DNA from: Paracoccaceae bacterium
GTDB lineage: Bacteria > Pseudomonadota > Alphaproteobacteria > Rhodobacterales > Rhodobacteraceae
Length of the DNA: 35,289 nt
Direction of reading: 5' to 3'
Assembly: GCA_012270125.1 (NCBI GenBank)
Contig: JAAXIY010000068.1
Location: 1 to 35,289 of the forward strand
Shown: piece after piece, positions 24,410 to 34,414 of the stretch
Numbering within the stretch: position 1 is the first letter of the stretch
How the letters are laid out: each line of letters begins with the position of its first letter
Notes under the pieces: generated by a model
What the model saw: only the letters and a program-made list of their open reading frames with translations
Told to the model about the DNA's origin: nothing
Database searches by the model: none
Made by a program: the position numbers and the translations under genes

Positions 24410-24989
24410 GACTAAGAATTATGATAAATTCTGCGCTTTTTCCATCTAAACCTTCTGCTTCACCCAAATAGTTTGAAATATGCTTAAAATTTTCCTGAAT
24501 GAGTATTTCTTCCAGCTCTTGCTTTTCAAAATATGAGTATTTTCGTCCAATGGCGTCCCGTCTTTCCCCAGAGCCCAATTTTAGACCTATGCTAAACAAA
24601 CCATTTGGCTTCAGGGCTTTGAATATAGTTTTGATTAAGGGTACAAAGTCTTTTTTTGGAGCGTGAAGCAGAGAAAAGTTAGCCCAAATACCATCATACT
24701 TTGTGGTGGCATCAAAAGACTTGAAATCACCTGTCCATGAATTGACTTGCGGCTCTTTAGATATGATTTCAATCATTTTTTCGGATGCATCAAAAGCGTC
24801 TACCTGGAAACCATCCGCAAAAAGTTTTTTTGAAAAATGGCCTGGTCCACATCCGTAATCCAAAACTAGTCCATTTTTCGGTAATGCCTGAGAAAAATCC
24901 TGATATGCTCTTAGTGAAGTTTTATCTATCTCTAGATTTGCATACTTGGTTGCATTCTTGTTGTAAATTTCCAGTGTTTCTCTATCCAT
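24402..24989 (-). CDS. Class I SAM-dependent methyltransferase
   Basis: A 195-residue small methyltransferase. Motif I is [15 protein letters not shown], followed by the acidic strand-2 end VDAFDAS, the GDFKSF segment and [13 protein letters not shown], which is a post-motif II acceptor loop. There is no substrate-specific domain, so the target cannot be named. It abuts the DUF3429 gene with no gap and overlaps rnhA by eight bases, so the genes are surely co-transcribed. Confidence 0.85.
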   Translation of the reverse strand: MDRETLEIYNKNATKYANLEIDKTSLRAYQDFSQALPKNGLVLDYGCGPGHFSKKLFADGFQVDAFDASEKMIEIISKEPQVNSWTGDFKSFDATTKYDGIWANFSLLHAPKKDFVPLIKTIFKALKPNGLFSIGLKLGSGERRDAIGRKYSYFEKQELEEILIQENFKHISNYLGEAEGLDGKSAEFIIILSHA

Positions 24990-25442
24990 TTACCACCAAA
25001 AATTTATAGATAAGCAAACGACCACAAAAAACGTCAATATACTTCTTAGAGTTAGCCACCACTCGGGCGTCAATTGCCAATAATAAAAGCGCACATCTAT
25101 AGCAAATACCCCTAAAAACCCCACAATTAGACTAATAAAAGGATTTATGAATGGGCCATTGAAAGTAAAAAAAGCCCACAGGGCGGGCAAAACGGACAAG
25201 ATTAACCCAATAGGTCTCCTTTTATCACTAACATTTGCCGAAAAACCCCACAAAACGCCAGACATGAATGCAAGAATAATGGTCCCATAAATTAAATTTA
25301 CGCTGGAGCCAGTATATCTCTCACTAAGCCACGTTAAGCTTAAATTGTGTAGAACTGGATCATAGGACGTTGCTACTCCCCAAAAAAAAGGAACCAATCC
25401 CGCCAGACCTAAAATTAAGGCCGAATTTGGGATATCTCTCAT
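24990..25442 (-). CDS. DUF3429 family integral membrane protein
   Basis: A 150-residue hydrophobic protein with four or five predicted membrane helices: [65 protein letters not shown], and a C-terminal [15 protein letters not shown]. The GAxILAFLSGVxWG-like segment is characteristic of DUF3429. No biochemical role is established as far as I know. It overlaps ispH by four bases upstream and directly abuts the methyltransferase gene downstream. Confidence 0.8.
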   Translation of the reverse strand: MRDIPNSALILGLAGLVPFFWGVATSYDPVLHNLSLTWLSERYTGSSVNLIYGTIILAFMSGVLWGFSANVSDKRRPIGLILSVLPALWAFFTFNGPFINPFISLIVGFLGVFAIDVRFYYWQLTPEWWLTLRSILTFFVVVCLSINFWW

Positions 25443-26389
25443 ACTGTTTCTCTTAAAACTCTTGGAACTTTGAAGTTTACGTTTTCTACGGCTGTTTCGA
25501 CGGTTTCCAATCGCACTAAATACCTTTCCTTAAAGGACTCCACAACTTCATTTATAAGAATTTCTGGAGCCGACGCTCCTGCAGTTATTCCTAAGCTTTC
25601 GATGCCTTCCAATGCTCTAAAATCTATTTCGGTTGCCCTTTGAACGAGCTGTGAATATTCACAGCCGGCTTTTTTGCCAACTTCGACCAAACGCTTTGAA
25701 TTTGATGAATTTGGAGCGCCAACAACTAGAAGCGCATCGATTTTATCAGCTATTTCTTTTACTGCTATCTGTCGATTGGTTGTTGCATAGCAAATGTCTT
25801 CTTTATGTGGCCCCTGGATCATGGGAAATTTCTCCTGAAGAGCCGCAACCACCGAAGCTGTATCGTCGATCGATAATGTTGTCTGCGTGACATAAGCAAG
25901 ATTTTGAGGATCTCTGACTTTTAGACTTTGAACATCTTTTTCATCTTCAACAAGTAAGACCTCACCTTCAGGTAATTGCCCCATTGTGCCAATAGTTTCA
26001 GGATGTCCCCGGTGGCCAATCATTACCATTTGTAGGCCATTTTTGTGGTGACGTTCTGCTTCAATATGGACTTTACTTACTAGAGGGCAGGTTGCATCAA
26101 CGAAAACCAAGTTTCTCGCTTCAGCAGCATTTGGCACAGCCTTTGGAACCCCGTGTGCAGAAAAAATCACAGGCCGATCATCGGGGCACTCATCGAGCTC
26201 CTCAACAAAAATTGCTCCTTTTTCTCTTAGTCCATCTACGACAAATTTATTGTGAACAATTTCGTGCCTGACATATACTGGCGCTCCCCATTTATCCAAT
26301 GCCATTTCAACGATTTTTATAGCGCGATCAACTCCCGCGCAAAACCCTCTTGGGGCGGCTAGAAAAATTCTCAGTTCTGGTTTGTCCAT
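25439..26389 (-). CDS. ispH: 4-hydroxy-3-methylbut-2-enyl diphosphate reductase
   Basis: IspH catalyses the last step of the non-mevalonate isoprenoid pathway, making IPP and DMAPP with an oxygen-sensitive 4Fe-4S cluster. The protein is 316 residues. The three cluster cysteines are Cys17 ([13 protein letters not shown]), Cys101 ([12 protein letters not shown]) and Cys200 ([11 protein letters not shown]). Also present are [20 protein letters not shown] and [11 protein letters not shown]. It is the first gene of the reverse-strand group and divergent from folK. Its stop overlaps the DUF3429 start by four bases. Confidence 0.97.
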   Translation of the reverse strand: MDKPELRIFLAAPRGFCAGVDRAIKIVEMALDKWGAPVYVRHEIVHNKFVVDGLREKGAIFVEELDECPDDRPVIFSAHGVPKAVPNAAEARNLVFVDATCPLVSKVHIEAERHHKNGLQMVMIGHRGHPETIGTMGQLPEGEVLLVEDEKDVQSLKVRDPQNLAYVTQTTLSIDDTASVVAALQEKFPMIQGPHKEDICYATTNRQIAVKEIADKIDALLVVGAPNSSNSKRLVEVGKKAGCEYSQLVQRATEIDFRALEGIESLGITAGASAPEILINEVVESFKERYLVRLETVETAVENVNFKVPRVLRETV

Positions 26390-26571
26390 TGTTTCTCAGA
26401 GCAAATTTATCATTACCGACAATATGTAGTGTGCCAATGCCCGTAAATAGAAAATTTCTTCTATTTGCCTCTTTTTTGACAATTTCCTACAGTTGTATTT
26501 CAAGTTTGTAATATTTAATCGTGAATAACGTGATATTAATTAACTCTGTGGACCTTCTAAGATTGAAAAGT

Positions 26572-27144
26572 ATGTATTCGAATAATCATCATTTTTTAAT
26601 AGCTTTGGGGAGTAATAAAAACTTAGGTCCGCTCAAGCCGTTAGATATTTTAAAGAAAGCAATAGCTGAATTAAAACAAAGCGAGATTTCTTTAGTATCT
26701 TTGAGTAGATTTTTTGAATCGCCTGCATATCCTGAGGGCAAGGGGTCTAATTTCGTTAATTCTGCAATTAAAATTCAAGTTAAATGCTCTTCTGAGGAAA
26801 TTTTGCAGAAACTTCACAAAATAGAAAAAAAATTTAATAGGACGAGAGATACCCGATGGGGTGCTAGAACGCTAGATTTGGATTTACTGGCCCAAGACGG
26901 GCAGGTCTTTCCAAATGAAGAAATATTTAGGAAATGGTATAACTTACCCTTGGTAGAGCAGATGAAAAAAAGTCCTAAAAACCTAATTTTACCACATCCA
27001 CGGATCCAAGATAGAGCATTTGTCCTATTACCACTTTTAGACATAGAGCCAAATTGGATACACCCTATATTACGAAAGACAGCTTTTCAGATGTACGAAG
27101 AGTTAAATGAGCAAGTAAAAAAGAGTATTCAATTAGTGCAATAA
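26572..27144 (+). CDS. folK: 2-amino-4-hydroxy-6-hydroxymethyldihydropteridine pyrophosphokinase
   Basis: HPPK of folate biosynthesis, transferring pyrophosphate from ATP to the pterin. From ATG 26572 it is 190 residues, starting MYSNNHHFLIALGSN; the family normally has this ALGSN strand within the first ~15 residues. In-frame GTGs at 26521 and 26548 would add a tail with no ribosome site, so I prefer the ATG, though its site is also weak. Further marks are FFESPAYPEG, RWGARTLDLDLL and ILPHPRIQDRAFVLLPL. The insert between the last two is, from memory, common in Rhodobacterales. No other folate gene is adjacent. Confidence 0.9.
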   Translation: MYSNNHHFLIALGSNKNLGPLKPLDILKKAIAELKQSEISLVSLSRFFESPAYPEGKGSNFVNSAIKIQVKCSSEEILQKLHKIEKKFNRTRDTRWGARTLDLDLLAQDGQVFPNEEIFRKWYNLPLVEQMKKSPKNLILPHPRIQDRAFVLLPLLDIEPNWIHPILRKTAFQMYEELNEQVKKSIQLVQ

Positions 27145-27211
27145 AGGCTTGTCTTTAAAGTTCGGAAGTCTTATAGGCTCACAATCTAATAGAAAATCGT
27201 AGGAGAAACGA

Positions 27212-27562
27212 ATGGCTCGGGTCACTGTTGAAGATTGTGTAGATAAGATACCTAATCGGTTTGAATTGGTTATGCTGGCCTCACATAGAGCACGGGAGAT
27301 ATCTTCTGGATCCTCGATTACTGTCGATAGAGATAATGATAAAAATCCGGTCGTTGCTCTGCGAGAAATTGCCGACGAAATGCAATCTTCTGATGAGCTT
27401 CGTGAGAGGTTAATAGAATCTAATCAAACTCAAATAGAAGTTGACGAGCCTGAAGAAGACTCAATGGCAATGCTTATGGGTGGAGAGACAGATGAACCAG
27501 CCGAAGACGATATGTCTGAAGAAAAGCTTTTGAGAGCTTTAATGGCGGCGCAGGGACAGTGA
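27212..27562 (+). CDS. rpoZ: RNA polymerase omega subunit
   Basis: A 116-residue omega subunit that helps assemble RNA polymerase and forms part of a ppGpp-binding site in proteobacteria. [30 protein letters not shown] is the conserved N-terminal core, and [12 protein letters not shown] follows. The C-terminal ~40 residues are acidic and variable, usual for alphaproteobacteria. AGGAG lies seven bases before the ATG. relA/spoT starts 27 bases after its stop. Confidence 0.97.
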   Translation: MARVTVEDCVDKIPNRFELVMLASHRAREISSGSSITVDRDNDKNPVVALREIADEMQSSDELRERLIESNQTQIEVDEPEEDSMAMLMGGETDEPAEDDMSEEKLLRALMAAQGQ

Positions 27563-27588
27563 CACGATAAAGTCTTGCTGGGAAATGC

Positions 27589-29721
27589 ATGTTAACGGCA
27601 GAAGCTCTCGCAGAACTAGTTTCGGACTATAATCCAAAATCCAACTCCGTAAAAATTATAGAGGCCTACAAGTACGGGCAAATTAAGCACGAAGGACAGT
27701 TTAGAAAGTCTGGGGAGCCTTATTTTACGCACCCTGTCTCTGTTGCAGAAATTTTGGCTGAGCAACGCTTAGATGATGCTACGATCATTACGGCTCTCTT
27801 GCACGATACCATTGAAGATACCGGTTCTACCAAACAAGAAATCGCCAAGCTTTTTTCGCACGAGATATCTGAACTGGTTGATGGGGTAACGAAGCTTACC
27901 AAAATCCAATTAAGTTCAATGGAGACCCAAGAAGCAGAAAATATTCGAAAGTTGTTAATGGCAATTGCTCAGGATATTAGAGTTATCCTGGTTAAGCTTG
28001 CTGATAGATTGCATAACATGCGCACAATCAAAGCAATGGCTCGCCAAAAACAGCAACAAAAAGCTCGAGAAACAATGGATATTTTTGCGCCTTTAGCAGG
28101 CCGAATGGGTATGCAATTTATAAGAGAAGACTTGGAAGATCTAGCTTTTAAAGTTTTAAATCCAAAGGGTCGTGAGTCTATTATCCGCAGATTTATTACC
28201 CTCCAGAAAGATTCAGGTGATGTCATTGAACGAATTTCAGGCGACATGCTTGCAGAATTCAAAAAAGAAAATATCCAAGCTGAGGTCTTGGGGCGTGCGA
28301 AAAAGCCTTATTCAATGTGGCGCAAAATGCAAGAGAAAGAGTTATCTTTTTCACGGCTGTCAGACATTTATGGGTTTCGAATTATTTGTGCCACTGAAGT
28401 TGACTGTTATCGAATTCTAGGAGTTATCCACCGTCGATGGAAAGCAGTACCAGGTCGCTTTAAAGACTACATCAGTCAACCTAAATCAAATGGCTATAGA
28501 TCTATTCATACGACTGTATCTGGGCGGGATGGTAAGCAAGTAGAGGTGCAAATTAGAACACGGCAGATGCATGATGTTGCTGAAAGTGGTGTTGCTGCTC
28601 ATTGGTCTTATCGTGATGGTGTAAGAAGTGAAAATCCTTTTACGGTTGATCCAGTACAATGGATTACACGCCTCATAGATGAATTTGACAGTGAAGAAGA
28701 CCATGAAGTCTTTTTAGAAGCTGTAAAATTAGAAATGTATGCTGATAAGGTTTTTTGCTTCTCTCCAAAAGGAGATGTATTAACGTTTCCAAGAGGTGCA
28801 ACGCCTATTGATTTTGCTTATGCTATTCATACTAGAATAGGGAATTCTTGTGTTGGTGCTAAAGTTGACGGTTTGCGGGTCCCTCTTTGGACTAAATTGC
28901 GTAATGGTCAGTCCGTTGAAATCATAACTGCACAGGGCCAAAACCCCCAGCCGACGTGGTTGGATATGACTGAGACCGGTAAGGCGAAAACAGCAATCCG
29001 AAGAGCCCTGCGCGAGGTTGATAAGGAACGCATGGTTGTTATGGGTAAAGCATTACTGCAGACTGCGTTTGAACATATAGGTAAGCGAGCTACTGATAAG
29101 TCACTTGAACTTGCAGCATCAAAAATGCGGTTGTCAGATTCTAAAGAGCTTCTAGCTCGCGTTGGTAGTACTGAAGTAAGACCGGGCCATGTAGTGCGGT
29201 TAGTCCATCCTGAAGTTACTTCTGCTGATGATTTTGATGTAGATCAAGCAAGTGCAGTTATAGGTTTGCACGAGGGTCAATTTTTAGATCGTAGACCTTG
29301 TTGTGGACCTTTGCCTGGAGAGCGAATTGTTGGTATTGCTTCAGGAGGGTCTGGGGTCGCTATTCATGCTATAGACTGTCCTGCATTAGTTAGGTTCGAG
29401 GACAAACCAGAGCTTTGGATAGATCTGCATTGGCATGCGGGTAAGCACGCAGCAGTTTATCCGTCAAGTATTGAGGTTACTATCAGCAACGATGCGGGCG
29501 TCTTAGGTAGGGTTTGCACAATAATCGGAGAAATGGGTGCAAATATTTCAGACTTGGCTTTTGTTGATAGAAAACCCGATTTTTATAAAATTGAAATCTC
29601 TGCAGAACTAAATGGCATTGAACACTTGCATTCTTTGCTAACTCGGTTAGAGGCTGAGGGAGAGGTGGCATCTATTAAGAGACGCCGAGGATATAAGCTA
29701 GAAAATGCACCTCACAATTAA
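27589..29721 (+). CDS. Bifunctional (p)ppGpp synthetase/hydrolase (RelA/SpoT, Rsh)
   Basis: The single long RSH enzyme, 710 residues. The HD hydrolase (~25-180) is intact: His48 in FTHPVSVAEIL and the LLHDTIEDT motif with His72/Asp73. The synthetase (~235-350) holds RLSDIYGFRII, GRFKDYISQPKSNGYRSIHT and catalytic Glu319 in VEVQIRT. The RFKD form is the bifunctional signature, unlike the acidic ExDD of monofunctional RelA. The TGS domain follows (~390-450) and an ACT domain ends the protein (VTISNDAGVLGRVCTIIGEMGANI). It makes and degrades the starvation alarmone. The gene is coupled to rpoZ. Confidence 0.96.
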   Translation: MLTAEALAELVSDYNPKSNSVKIIEAYKYGQIKHEGQFRKSGEPYFTHPVSVAEILAEQRLDDATIITALLHDTIEDTGSTKQEIAKLFSHEISELVDGVTKLTKIQLSSMETQEAENIRKLLMAIAQDIRVILVKLADRLHNMRTIKAMARQKQQQKARETMDIFAPLAGRMGMQFIREDLEDLAFKVLNPKGRESIIRRFITLQKDSGDVIERISGDMLAEFKKENIQAEVLGRAKKPYSMWRKMQEKELSFSRLSDIYGFRIICATEVDCYRILGVIHRRWKAVPGRFKDYISQPKSNGYRSIHTTVSGRDGKQVEVQIRTRQMHDVAESGVAAHWSYRDGVRSENPFTVDPVQWITRLIDEFDSEEDHEVFLEAVKLEMYADKVFCFSPKGDVLTFPRGATPIDFAYAIHTRIGNSCVGAKVDGLRVPLWTKLRNGQSVEIITAQGQNPQPTWLDMTETGKAKTAIRRALREVDKERMVVMGKALLQTAFEHIGKRATDKSLELAASKMRLSDSKELLARVGSTEVRPGHVVRLVHPEVTSADDFDVDQASAVIGLHEGQFLDRRPCCGPLPGERIVGIASGGSGVAIHAIDCPALVRFEDKPELWIDLHWHAGKHAAVYPSSIEVTISNDAGVLGRVCTIIGEMGANISDLAFVDRKPDFYKIEISAELNGIEHLHSLLTRLEAEGEVASIKRRRGYKLENAPHN

Positions 29722-29733
29722 AGGAATTTTGTC

Positions 29734-30387
29734 TTGGTATTTAAGCGGCGAGATAGGCGATCACTAATTGATATTTTGATGCGCTTTTTTTGGCCTAAAG
29801 GTGGGTGGAAAAGAGCTTTTCACTATGTACAGTACCGATTACGTCGATTACCTGACTCCTCGCAAAAGATTTCTCGGGGTATTTGGGCTGGCTTATTCAC
29901 AACTTTTACCCCTTTTTACGGTCTGCATTTTATTACTGCAGCAATAATAGCCAGGCTTCTAAAGGGTAATATACTAGCTGCGTTGCTGGCAACATTTTTT
30001 GGAAACCCACTTACTTATGTTCCAATCGGTGTAATTTCCTTAAAAACAGGGCATTTTTTTCTGGGCACCGATTATGTTCCAACAGAGGAAGGTGGTAAAT
30101 CAATTTTAGAGAAATTTTTAGATGCTGGTGCAGATTTACAGCAAAATATCCTAGCATCTTTTAATAGTGGCGAAACTGACTGGTCACGATTAGAAATCTT
30201 TTACCGAGAGGTATTTTTCCCCTACATGATTGGTGGAATTTTACCAGGTTTAATATTGGCCTCATTGGGTTATTATCTAAGTGAACCAATTATTAGGGCC
30301 TATCAAAACCGACGAAAGGGTTTTTTGCTAAAAAAACTTCGTGCACTAAAGTCACGATCTTCTGATAAAACTGGCGAAAAGAAATAA
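29734..30387 (+). CDS. DUF2062 family membrane protein
   Basis: A 217-residue protein from TTG 29734, supported by AAGGA nine bases upstream. After a basic N-terminus (MVFKRRDRRS) come the DUF2062 marks: ISRGIWAGLFTTFTPFYGLHF, then ARLLKGNILAALLATFFGNPLTY, and a C-terminal membrane helix YMIGGILPGLILASLGYYL, with a lysine/arginine-rich tail. Three membrane segments are likely. The function is not established. It lies between relA/spoT and pdxJ, 12 bases from the former. Confidence 0.85.
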   Translation: MVFKRRDRRSLIDILMRFFWPKGGWKRAFHYVQYRLRRLPDSSQKISRGIWAGLFTTFTPFYGLHFITAAIIARLLKGNILAALLATFFGNPLTYVPIGVISLKTGHFFLGTDYVPTEEGGKSILEKFLDAGADLQQNILASFNSGETDWSRLEIFYREVFFPYMIGGILPGLILASLGYYLSEPIIRAYQNRRKGFLLKKLRALKSRSSDKTGEKK

Positions 30388-30431
30388 TCGGTATACAATA
30401 TTTGGTTCAATAAGGCGAAGGAAAGTTTGCA

Positions 30432-31181
30432 ATGAATGCTGGAAAAAACCTGCGATTAGGCGTAAATATTGACCATGTTGCCACAGTACGCAACGCCCGA
30501 GGGTCCTCCTACCCCGATCCAGTTAGAGCAGCTCTTATTTCTCAAGAAGCTGGAGCAGATGGAATAACCGCCCACCTGCGTGAAGATCGTCGCCATATTG
30601 TTGACCAAGATATAGCATCAATAATTGAAGCTATTAATATACCTTTAAACTTTGAAATGGCTGCAACTGATGAGATGCAAAAAATAGCGCTGAATCATAC
30701 TCCACATGCGGTTTGTATTGTACCAGAAAAACGAGAAGAGCGAACCACTGAAGGTGGCTTGGATGTTGTCAAAGACGAATATAACCTTGCTCAATACATA
30801 ACGCCGCTTAGGGAAAAGGGTTGTAGGGTTTCGATCTTTTTAGCTGCTGATGAAAAGCAAATTAGAGCCGCGAGTAGAATTGGAGCCCAAGTTGTCGAAT
30901 TACACACGGGCGCTTATTGTGATTTGCATTACGAAAAAAAGTTTGAAGAGCGCAATGCTGAACTTTCTCGTTTAACGGAAATGGCGTCTCTTGCTCATAG
31001 TCTGGGCCTTGAGGTGCATGCTGGGCATGGATTAACTTTTGAAACAGTTTCTCCCATTGCAGAGTTGCCTGAGGTGGTCGAATTAAACATTGGACATTTT
31101 TTGATTGGAGAAAGCATATTTCTTGGGTTGAGAGAGGCTATTATCAAAATGCGGGAATTAATGGATAAAGCACGCTTATAA
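30432..31181 (+). CDS. pdxJ: Pyridoxine 5'-phosphate synthase
   Basis: A 249-residue TIM-barrel enzyme that condenses deoxyxylulose 5-phosphate with aminoacetone phosphate, the last ring-forming step of vitamin B6 synthesis. [62 protein letters not shown] and [12 protein letters not shown] are all conserved. The stop and the acpS start share one base (TAATG). The length is usual. Confidence 0.97.
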   Translation: MNAGKNLRLGVNIDHVATVRNARGSSYPDPVRAALISQEAGADGITAHLREDRRHIVDQDIASIIEAINIPLNFEMAATDEMQKIALNHTPHAVCIVPEKREERTTEGGLDVVKDEYNLAQYITPLREKGCRVSIFLAADEKQIRAASRIGAQVVELHTGAYCDLHYEKKFEERNAELSRLTEMASLAHSLGLEVHAGHGLTFETVSPIAELPEVVELNIGHFLIGESIFLGLREAIIKMRELMDKARL

Positions 31182-31582
31182 TGATAGTTGGAATTGGCAC
31201 AGACTTGGCAAATATAGATAGAATTCAAGGTGTTTTATCTAGGCATGGAGATCGGTTCAAGAATCGAGTATTTACGAAAACCGAGCAAGCTAAGGCATCG
31301 CGACGAAAAGATGAAGCAGGAACTTATGCAAAACGCTGGGCCGCTAAAGAGGCATGTTCTAAGGCTCTTGGCACTGGTCTAAGAATGGGAATAGCGTGGA
31401 GGGATATGTCGGTTAGCAATTTGTCGAGTGGGCAGCCGATAATGAAGGTCACGGGATGGGCTAAAACTAGATTGGATGAAATAACCCCCGCCGGTCATGA
31501 AGCTATTTTACATGTTTCTTTGACTGATGATCACCCATGGGCTCAAGCATATGTAGTAATTGAAGCAAGGCCTATATCTTGA
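31181..31582 (+). CDS. acpS: Holo-[acyl-carrier-protein] synthase
   Basis: A 133-residue phosphopantetheinyl transferase that activates acyl carrier protein with CoA. Asp8 in [14 protein letters not shown] and the glutamate of [15 protein letters not shown] bind magnesium. The second motif usually starts with F and here starts with W, a minor change. [16 protein letters not shown] at the C-terminus fits. Translational coupling to pdxJ is likely (one-base overlap); the pdxJ-acpS pair is widespread in proteobacteria. Confidence 0.95.
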   Translation: MIVGIGTDLANIDRIQGVLSRHGDRFKNRVFTKTEQAKASRRKDEAGTYAKRWAAKEACSKALGTGLRMGIAWRDMSVSNLSSGQPIMKVTGWAKTRLDEITPAGHEAILHVSLTDDHPWAQAYVVIEARPIS

Positions 31583-31606
31583 CAGCTCAGACAACAACGA
31601 TAAGAA
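31579..31606 (+). promoter_or_regulatory. Possible housekeeping promoter before lepB
   Basis: A perfect TTGACA at 31579-31584, overlapping the acpS stop, is followed after 16 bases by TAAGAA at 31601-31606, a poor -10 box (three of six). It lies in the 51-base gap before lepB, so a separate promoter for lepB-rnc-era is possible. Weak evidence. Confidence 0.25.
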
Positions 31607-31633
31607 CGGCGCTAGTAATTAGGGTAAAATGTT

Positions 31634-32473
31634 ATGGCTAAAGCTAAAAAAAGTCTCGGCGGTTCAATTCTTGAAACAATAAAAACAATAGTTTATGCCT
31701 TAATTTTGGCTGGGATATTTAGATCCTTGTTTTTCCAGCCATTCTGGATTCCATCAGGCTCTATGAAAGATACACTCCTTATAGGAGATTTTCTTTTTGT
31801 AAATAAAATGGCTTATGGATATTCCTATGCATCTTGTCCAAGTATAATAATTCCTCGTTTTGGCATTAATGTTGATGCTGAAGATTTTTGTGGTTTTGTA
31901 AAAGGGAACAACCAACGTCTTTTTGGAGGAGAACCAAAAAGGGGTGATGTGGTGGTATTTAGGCATCCTGTCACAGGAAGGGATTATATTAAGCGACTTA
32001 TTGGATTGCCCGGAGATAAAGTTCAGATCAAAGATGGGGAAATAAGTATAAATGATCAAGCGGTTGTAACCGCCGACGCTGGAATTTTTGTTGAAACATA
32101 TGCACCTCAGGGACCCTTTAGAAGTCAGCCAAGGTGCTCAAATAACCCAAGAAAATTTGGTGAGGATTGTGAGAAATTCAGATTAAAGTCCACCCTGCCA
32201 GATGGTCGTACGTTCTTCAATCTTGATACGTTTAAAGGTGAGAATATAGGTAACAGCATTTATAATGTACCATCCGGTCACTATTTCTTTATAGGCGATA
32301 ATCGCGATAATTCTTTGGATAGCAGGATAGGCCAAGTGCAGGGTGGTGTTGGGTTTGTACCTTATGAAAATTTGGTAGGAAGAGCAGATCGTGTTATGTT
32401 TTCATCAGCTGGTCGTTCCATGTTGTTTTTCTGGACTTGGAGAAGCGATCGATTTTTTAAGGCAATTCGGTGA
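31634..32473 (+). CDS. lepB: Signal peptidase I
   Basis: A 279-residue inner-membrane protease that removes signal peptides. One N-terminal membrane segment ([15 protein letters not shown], ~16-32) is followed by the catalytic Ser43 in [14 protein letters not shown]. The general base is Lys120 in [25 protein letters not shown] and [10 protein letters not shown] are the remaining boxes. The periplasmic part is of usual length. Its stop overlaps the GTG start of rnc (GTGA). Confidence 0.97.
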   Translation: MAKAKKSLGGSILETIKTIVYALILAGIFRSLFFQPFWIPSGSMKDTLLIGDFLFVNKMAYGYSYASCPSIIIPRFGINVDAEDFCGFVKGNNQRLFGGEPKRGDVVVFRHPVTGRDYIKRLIGLPGDKVQIKDGEISINDQAVVTADAGIFVETYAPQGPFRSQPRCSNNPRKFGEDCEKFRLKSTLPDGRTFFNLDTFKGENIGNSIYNVPSGHYFFIGDNRDNSLDSRIGQVQGGVGFVPYENLVGRADRVMFSSAGRSMLFFWTWRSDRFFKAIR

Positions 32474-33159
32474 AAAAATCTGAAGCTATTCGTTCCTTTG
32501 AGCAGCGATTAGGTTATGAGTTTTCTAATCTAAGTTTACTTGTCGAGGCTCTAACGCATTCTTCTATTGCTTCAGATTTTAGGAAAGACAATCAGAGATT
32601 AGAATTTTTAGGTGACCGTGTGCTTGGTTTGGTAATGGCTGAAGCACTTCTAGAGATTGATCAAACAGCTCCAGAAGGAACTCTTGCGCCAAGATTTAAT
32701 GCATTGGTTCGTAAAGAGACGTGTGCTGAAGTTGCCCGACAAATAGAACTGGGAGGTGTGTTGAAAATAGGTCGGTCTGAGATGCTTTCGGGGGGCCGCA
32801 GAAAAGATGCCTTACTGGGAGACGGGATGGAAGCTGTAATTGCGGCTATCTATAAAGATGGTGGATTTGAAATTGCTAAGACAATCATAATTAAGCTTTG
32901 GGGTGATCGTATAAAAAATGTAAAGGTTGATGCTCGAGATGCAAAAACAATGCTTCAAGAGTGGGCGCAGGCCAGGGGCCAAAATCCTCCCAACTATGAA
33001 GTGATATCTCGAAGTGGCCCTGATCATGCTCCCGATTTTCTGGTAAAAGTAATATTGGCCTCAGGAGAAACATCAGAAGCTATGGCAGGGAGCAAACGGC
33101 AAGCAGAACAAATGGCCGCAAAAGCACTTCTTCAAAAAATAGGAGAAGTAATTCATTGA
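32470..33159 (+). CDS. rnc: Ribonuclease III
   Basis: A 229-residue double-strand RNA endonuclease that processes rRNA precursors and some mRNAs. The signature [18 protein letters not shown] gives Glu45 and Asp49, and [14 protein letters not shown] gives Asp118 and Glu121, so the metal site is complete. The C-terminal double-stranded RNA-binding domain begins near residue 155 ([14 protein letters not shown]). The GTG start overlaps the lepB stop and the rnc stop overlaps the TTG start of era. Rnc and Era are usually co-encoded. Confidence 0.97.
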   Translation: MKKSEAIRSFEQRLGYEFSNLSLLVEALTHSSIASDFRKDNQRLEFLGDRVLGLVMAEALLEIDQTAPEGTLAPRFNALVRKETCAEVARQIELGGVLKIGRSEMLSGGRRKDALLGDGMEAVIAAIYKDGGFEIAKTIIIKLWGDRIKNVKVDARDAKTMLQEWAQARGQNPPNYEVISRSGPDHAPDFLVKVILASGETSEAMAGSKRQAEQMAAKALLQKIGEVIH

Positions 33160-34061
33160 CCCGGTCAGGCTTTGTTGCATTAATTGGTGAGCCAAATGCT
33201 GGGAAGTCCACGCTTCTTAATCAGATGGTGGGTGCAAAAATTTCGATTGTAACCCATAAAGTACAAACTACCCGGACGCGTATACGTGGGGTTAGCGTAG
33301 AAAATCAGTCTCAGATTATTTTTGTTGACACGCCTGGCTTATTTACACCTCGCAGGCGACTAGATAGAGCAATGGTTGCTGCTGCTTGGAATGGTGCGGC
33401 TGACTCAGACATAACTCTCTTAATGGTAGAAGCACATCGTGGTTTGACTGAAGGTGTAGAAAAAATAATTTCTTCCATTTCTGAAATTGGCAAGAATGGT
33501 AAATTAGCCTTGGTCATCAATAAAATTGATAAAGTCAACGTAAATGATCTGCTTTCACTCAGCAAGGAAATCAATGATAGCCACCCTTTCGTCGAAACGT
33601 TTATGATCTCGGCTGAAAAGGGGAAAGGAATTAATGATTTAAGGCGTTGGCTAGCATCTAATTTGCCAGAAGGGCCGTGGCTTTACCCAGACGATCAAAT
33701 ATCTGATATGCCATTGAGGATGATAGCGGCAGAGATAACACGTGAGAAATTGACGCTTCGATTGCACCAGGAACTTCCCTATCAACTCACGGTTGAGACA
33801 GAAAAATGGGAAGAGAAAGCTGATAAATCTGTTCGTATCGAGCAAATAATTTACTTGTCTAGATCGGGTCATAAAGGGATAGTTTTGGGCAAAAAGGGCG
33901 AAACCATAAAGGCTGTTTCAATGGCGTCTAGATTAAGTATAGAAGAGTTTCTGGGCGCCAGAGTTCATTTATTTTTAAGATTAAAAGTCAGGGAAAAGTG
34001 GATGGAGGAAACTGAACGTTACTCAGAAATGGGCTTAGATTTTAAAGATGGAAACGTATGA
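33156..34061 (+). CDS. era: GTPase Era
   Basis: A 301-residue GTPase that binds 16S rRNA and couples 30S assembly to growth. The start is TTG 33156, overlapping the rnc stop (TTGA). The G domain has GEPNAGKS (residues 11-18), the DTPGLF switch II motif and NKIDKV. The C-terminal KH domain includes [16 protein letters not shown] and ends with [19 protein letters not shown]. The length matches the family. Its stop overlaps the next ATG (ATGA). Confidence 0.97.
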   Translation: MTRSGFVALIGEPNAGKSTLLNQMVGAKISIVTHKVQTTRTRIRGVSVENQSQIIFVDTPGLFTPRRRLDRAMVAAAWNGAADSDITLLMVEAHRGLTEGVEKIISSISEIGKNGKLALVINKIDKVNVNDLLSLSKEINDSHPFVETFMISAEKGKGINDLRRWLASNLPEGPWLYPDDQISDMPLRMIAAEITREKLTLRLHQELPYQLTVETEKWEEKADKSVRIEQIIYLSRSGHKGIVLGKKGETIKAVSMASRLSIEEFLGARVHLFLRLKVREKWMEETERYSEMGLDFKDGNV

Positions 34062-34378
34062 ACCGTCTGACTAGTTCATTTTGGGTTCAAGCCTATATAA
34101 AGAAATTAAATTTGTTGGGAGTACCTGCCTTCGTTGTTTCGCATGGTGATGATACTGCCGGCGCCATCATTGTAAAGGTTAATAAACTCAACGGCGATGC
34201 TGTTTTGTTTGAAAGATCATTTTCTTTAGACAAAAACCTAAATCAGTGGTCTAAATTCGAAAGCGGAGATGAAAAAGAACTAGATGAGTTATTATCTCGG
34301 CAACTTTCTAGAGATAGGGATCTTTGGATAGTTGAAATAGAGTCTCGAGAAGGTGATCCTTTTTTAGATGATATTTAA
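34058..34378 (+). CDS. DUF1491 family protein
   Basis: A 106-residue soluble protein restricted, as far as I know, to alphaproteobacteria. [27 protein letters not shown], then GAIIVKVNKLNGDAVLFER and a C-terminal RDRDLWIVEIESREGDPFLDD match the family. No catalytic motif or signal peptide is seen. It overlaps the era stop by four bases and precedes recO by 36 bases. The position hints at a role near ribosome or repair functions, but nothing more can be said. Confidence 0.85.
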   Translation: MNRLTSSFWVQAYIKKLNLLGVPAFVVSHGDDTAGAIIVKVNKLNGDAVLFERSFSLDKNLNQWSKFESGDEKELDELLSRQLSRDRDLWIVEIESREGDPFLDDI

Positions 34379-34414
34379 AGTAATTCATAATTTGTAAGTC
34401 ATCAGGACTTTTCT

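Noticed and set aside
26476-26520. TTGACA at 26476-26481 as a folK promoter
   Set aside because: A perfect -35 box, but no acceptable -10 box lies 15-19 bases downstream.
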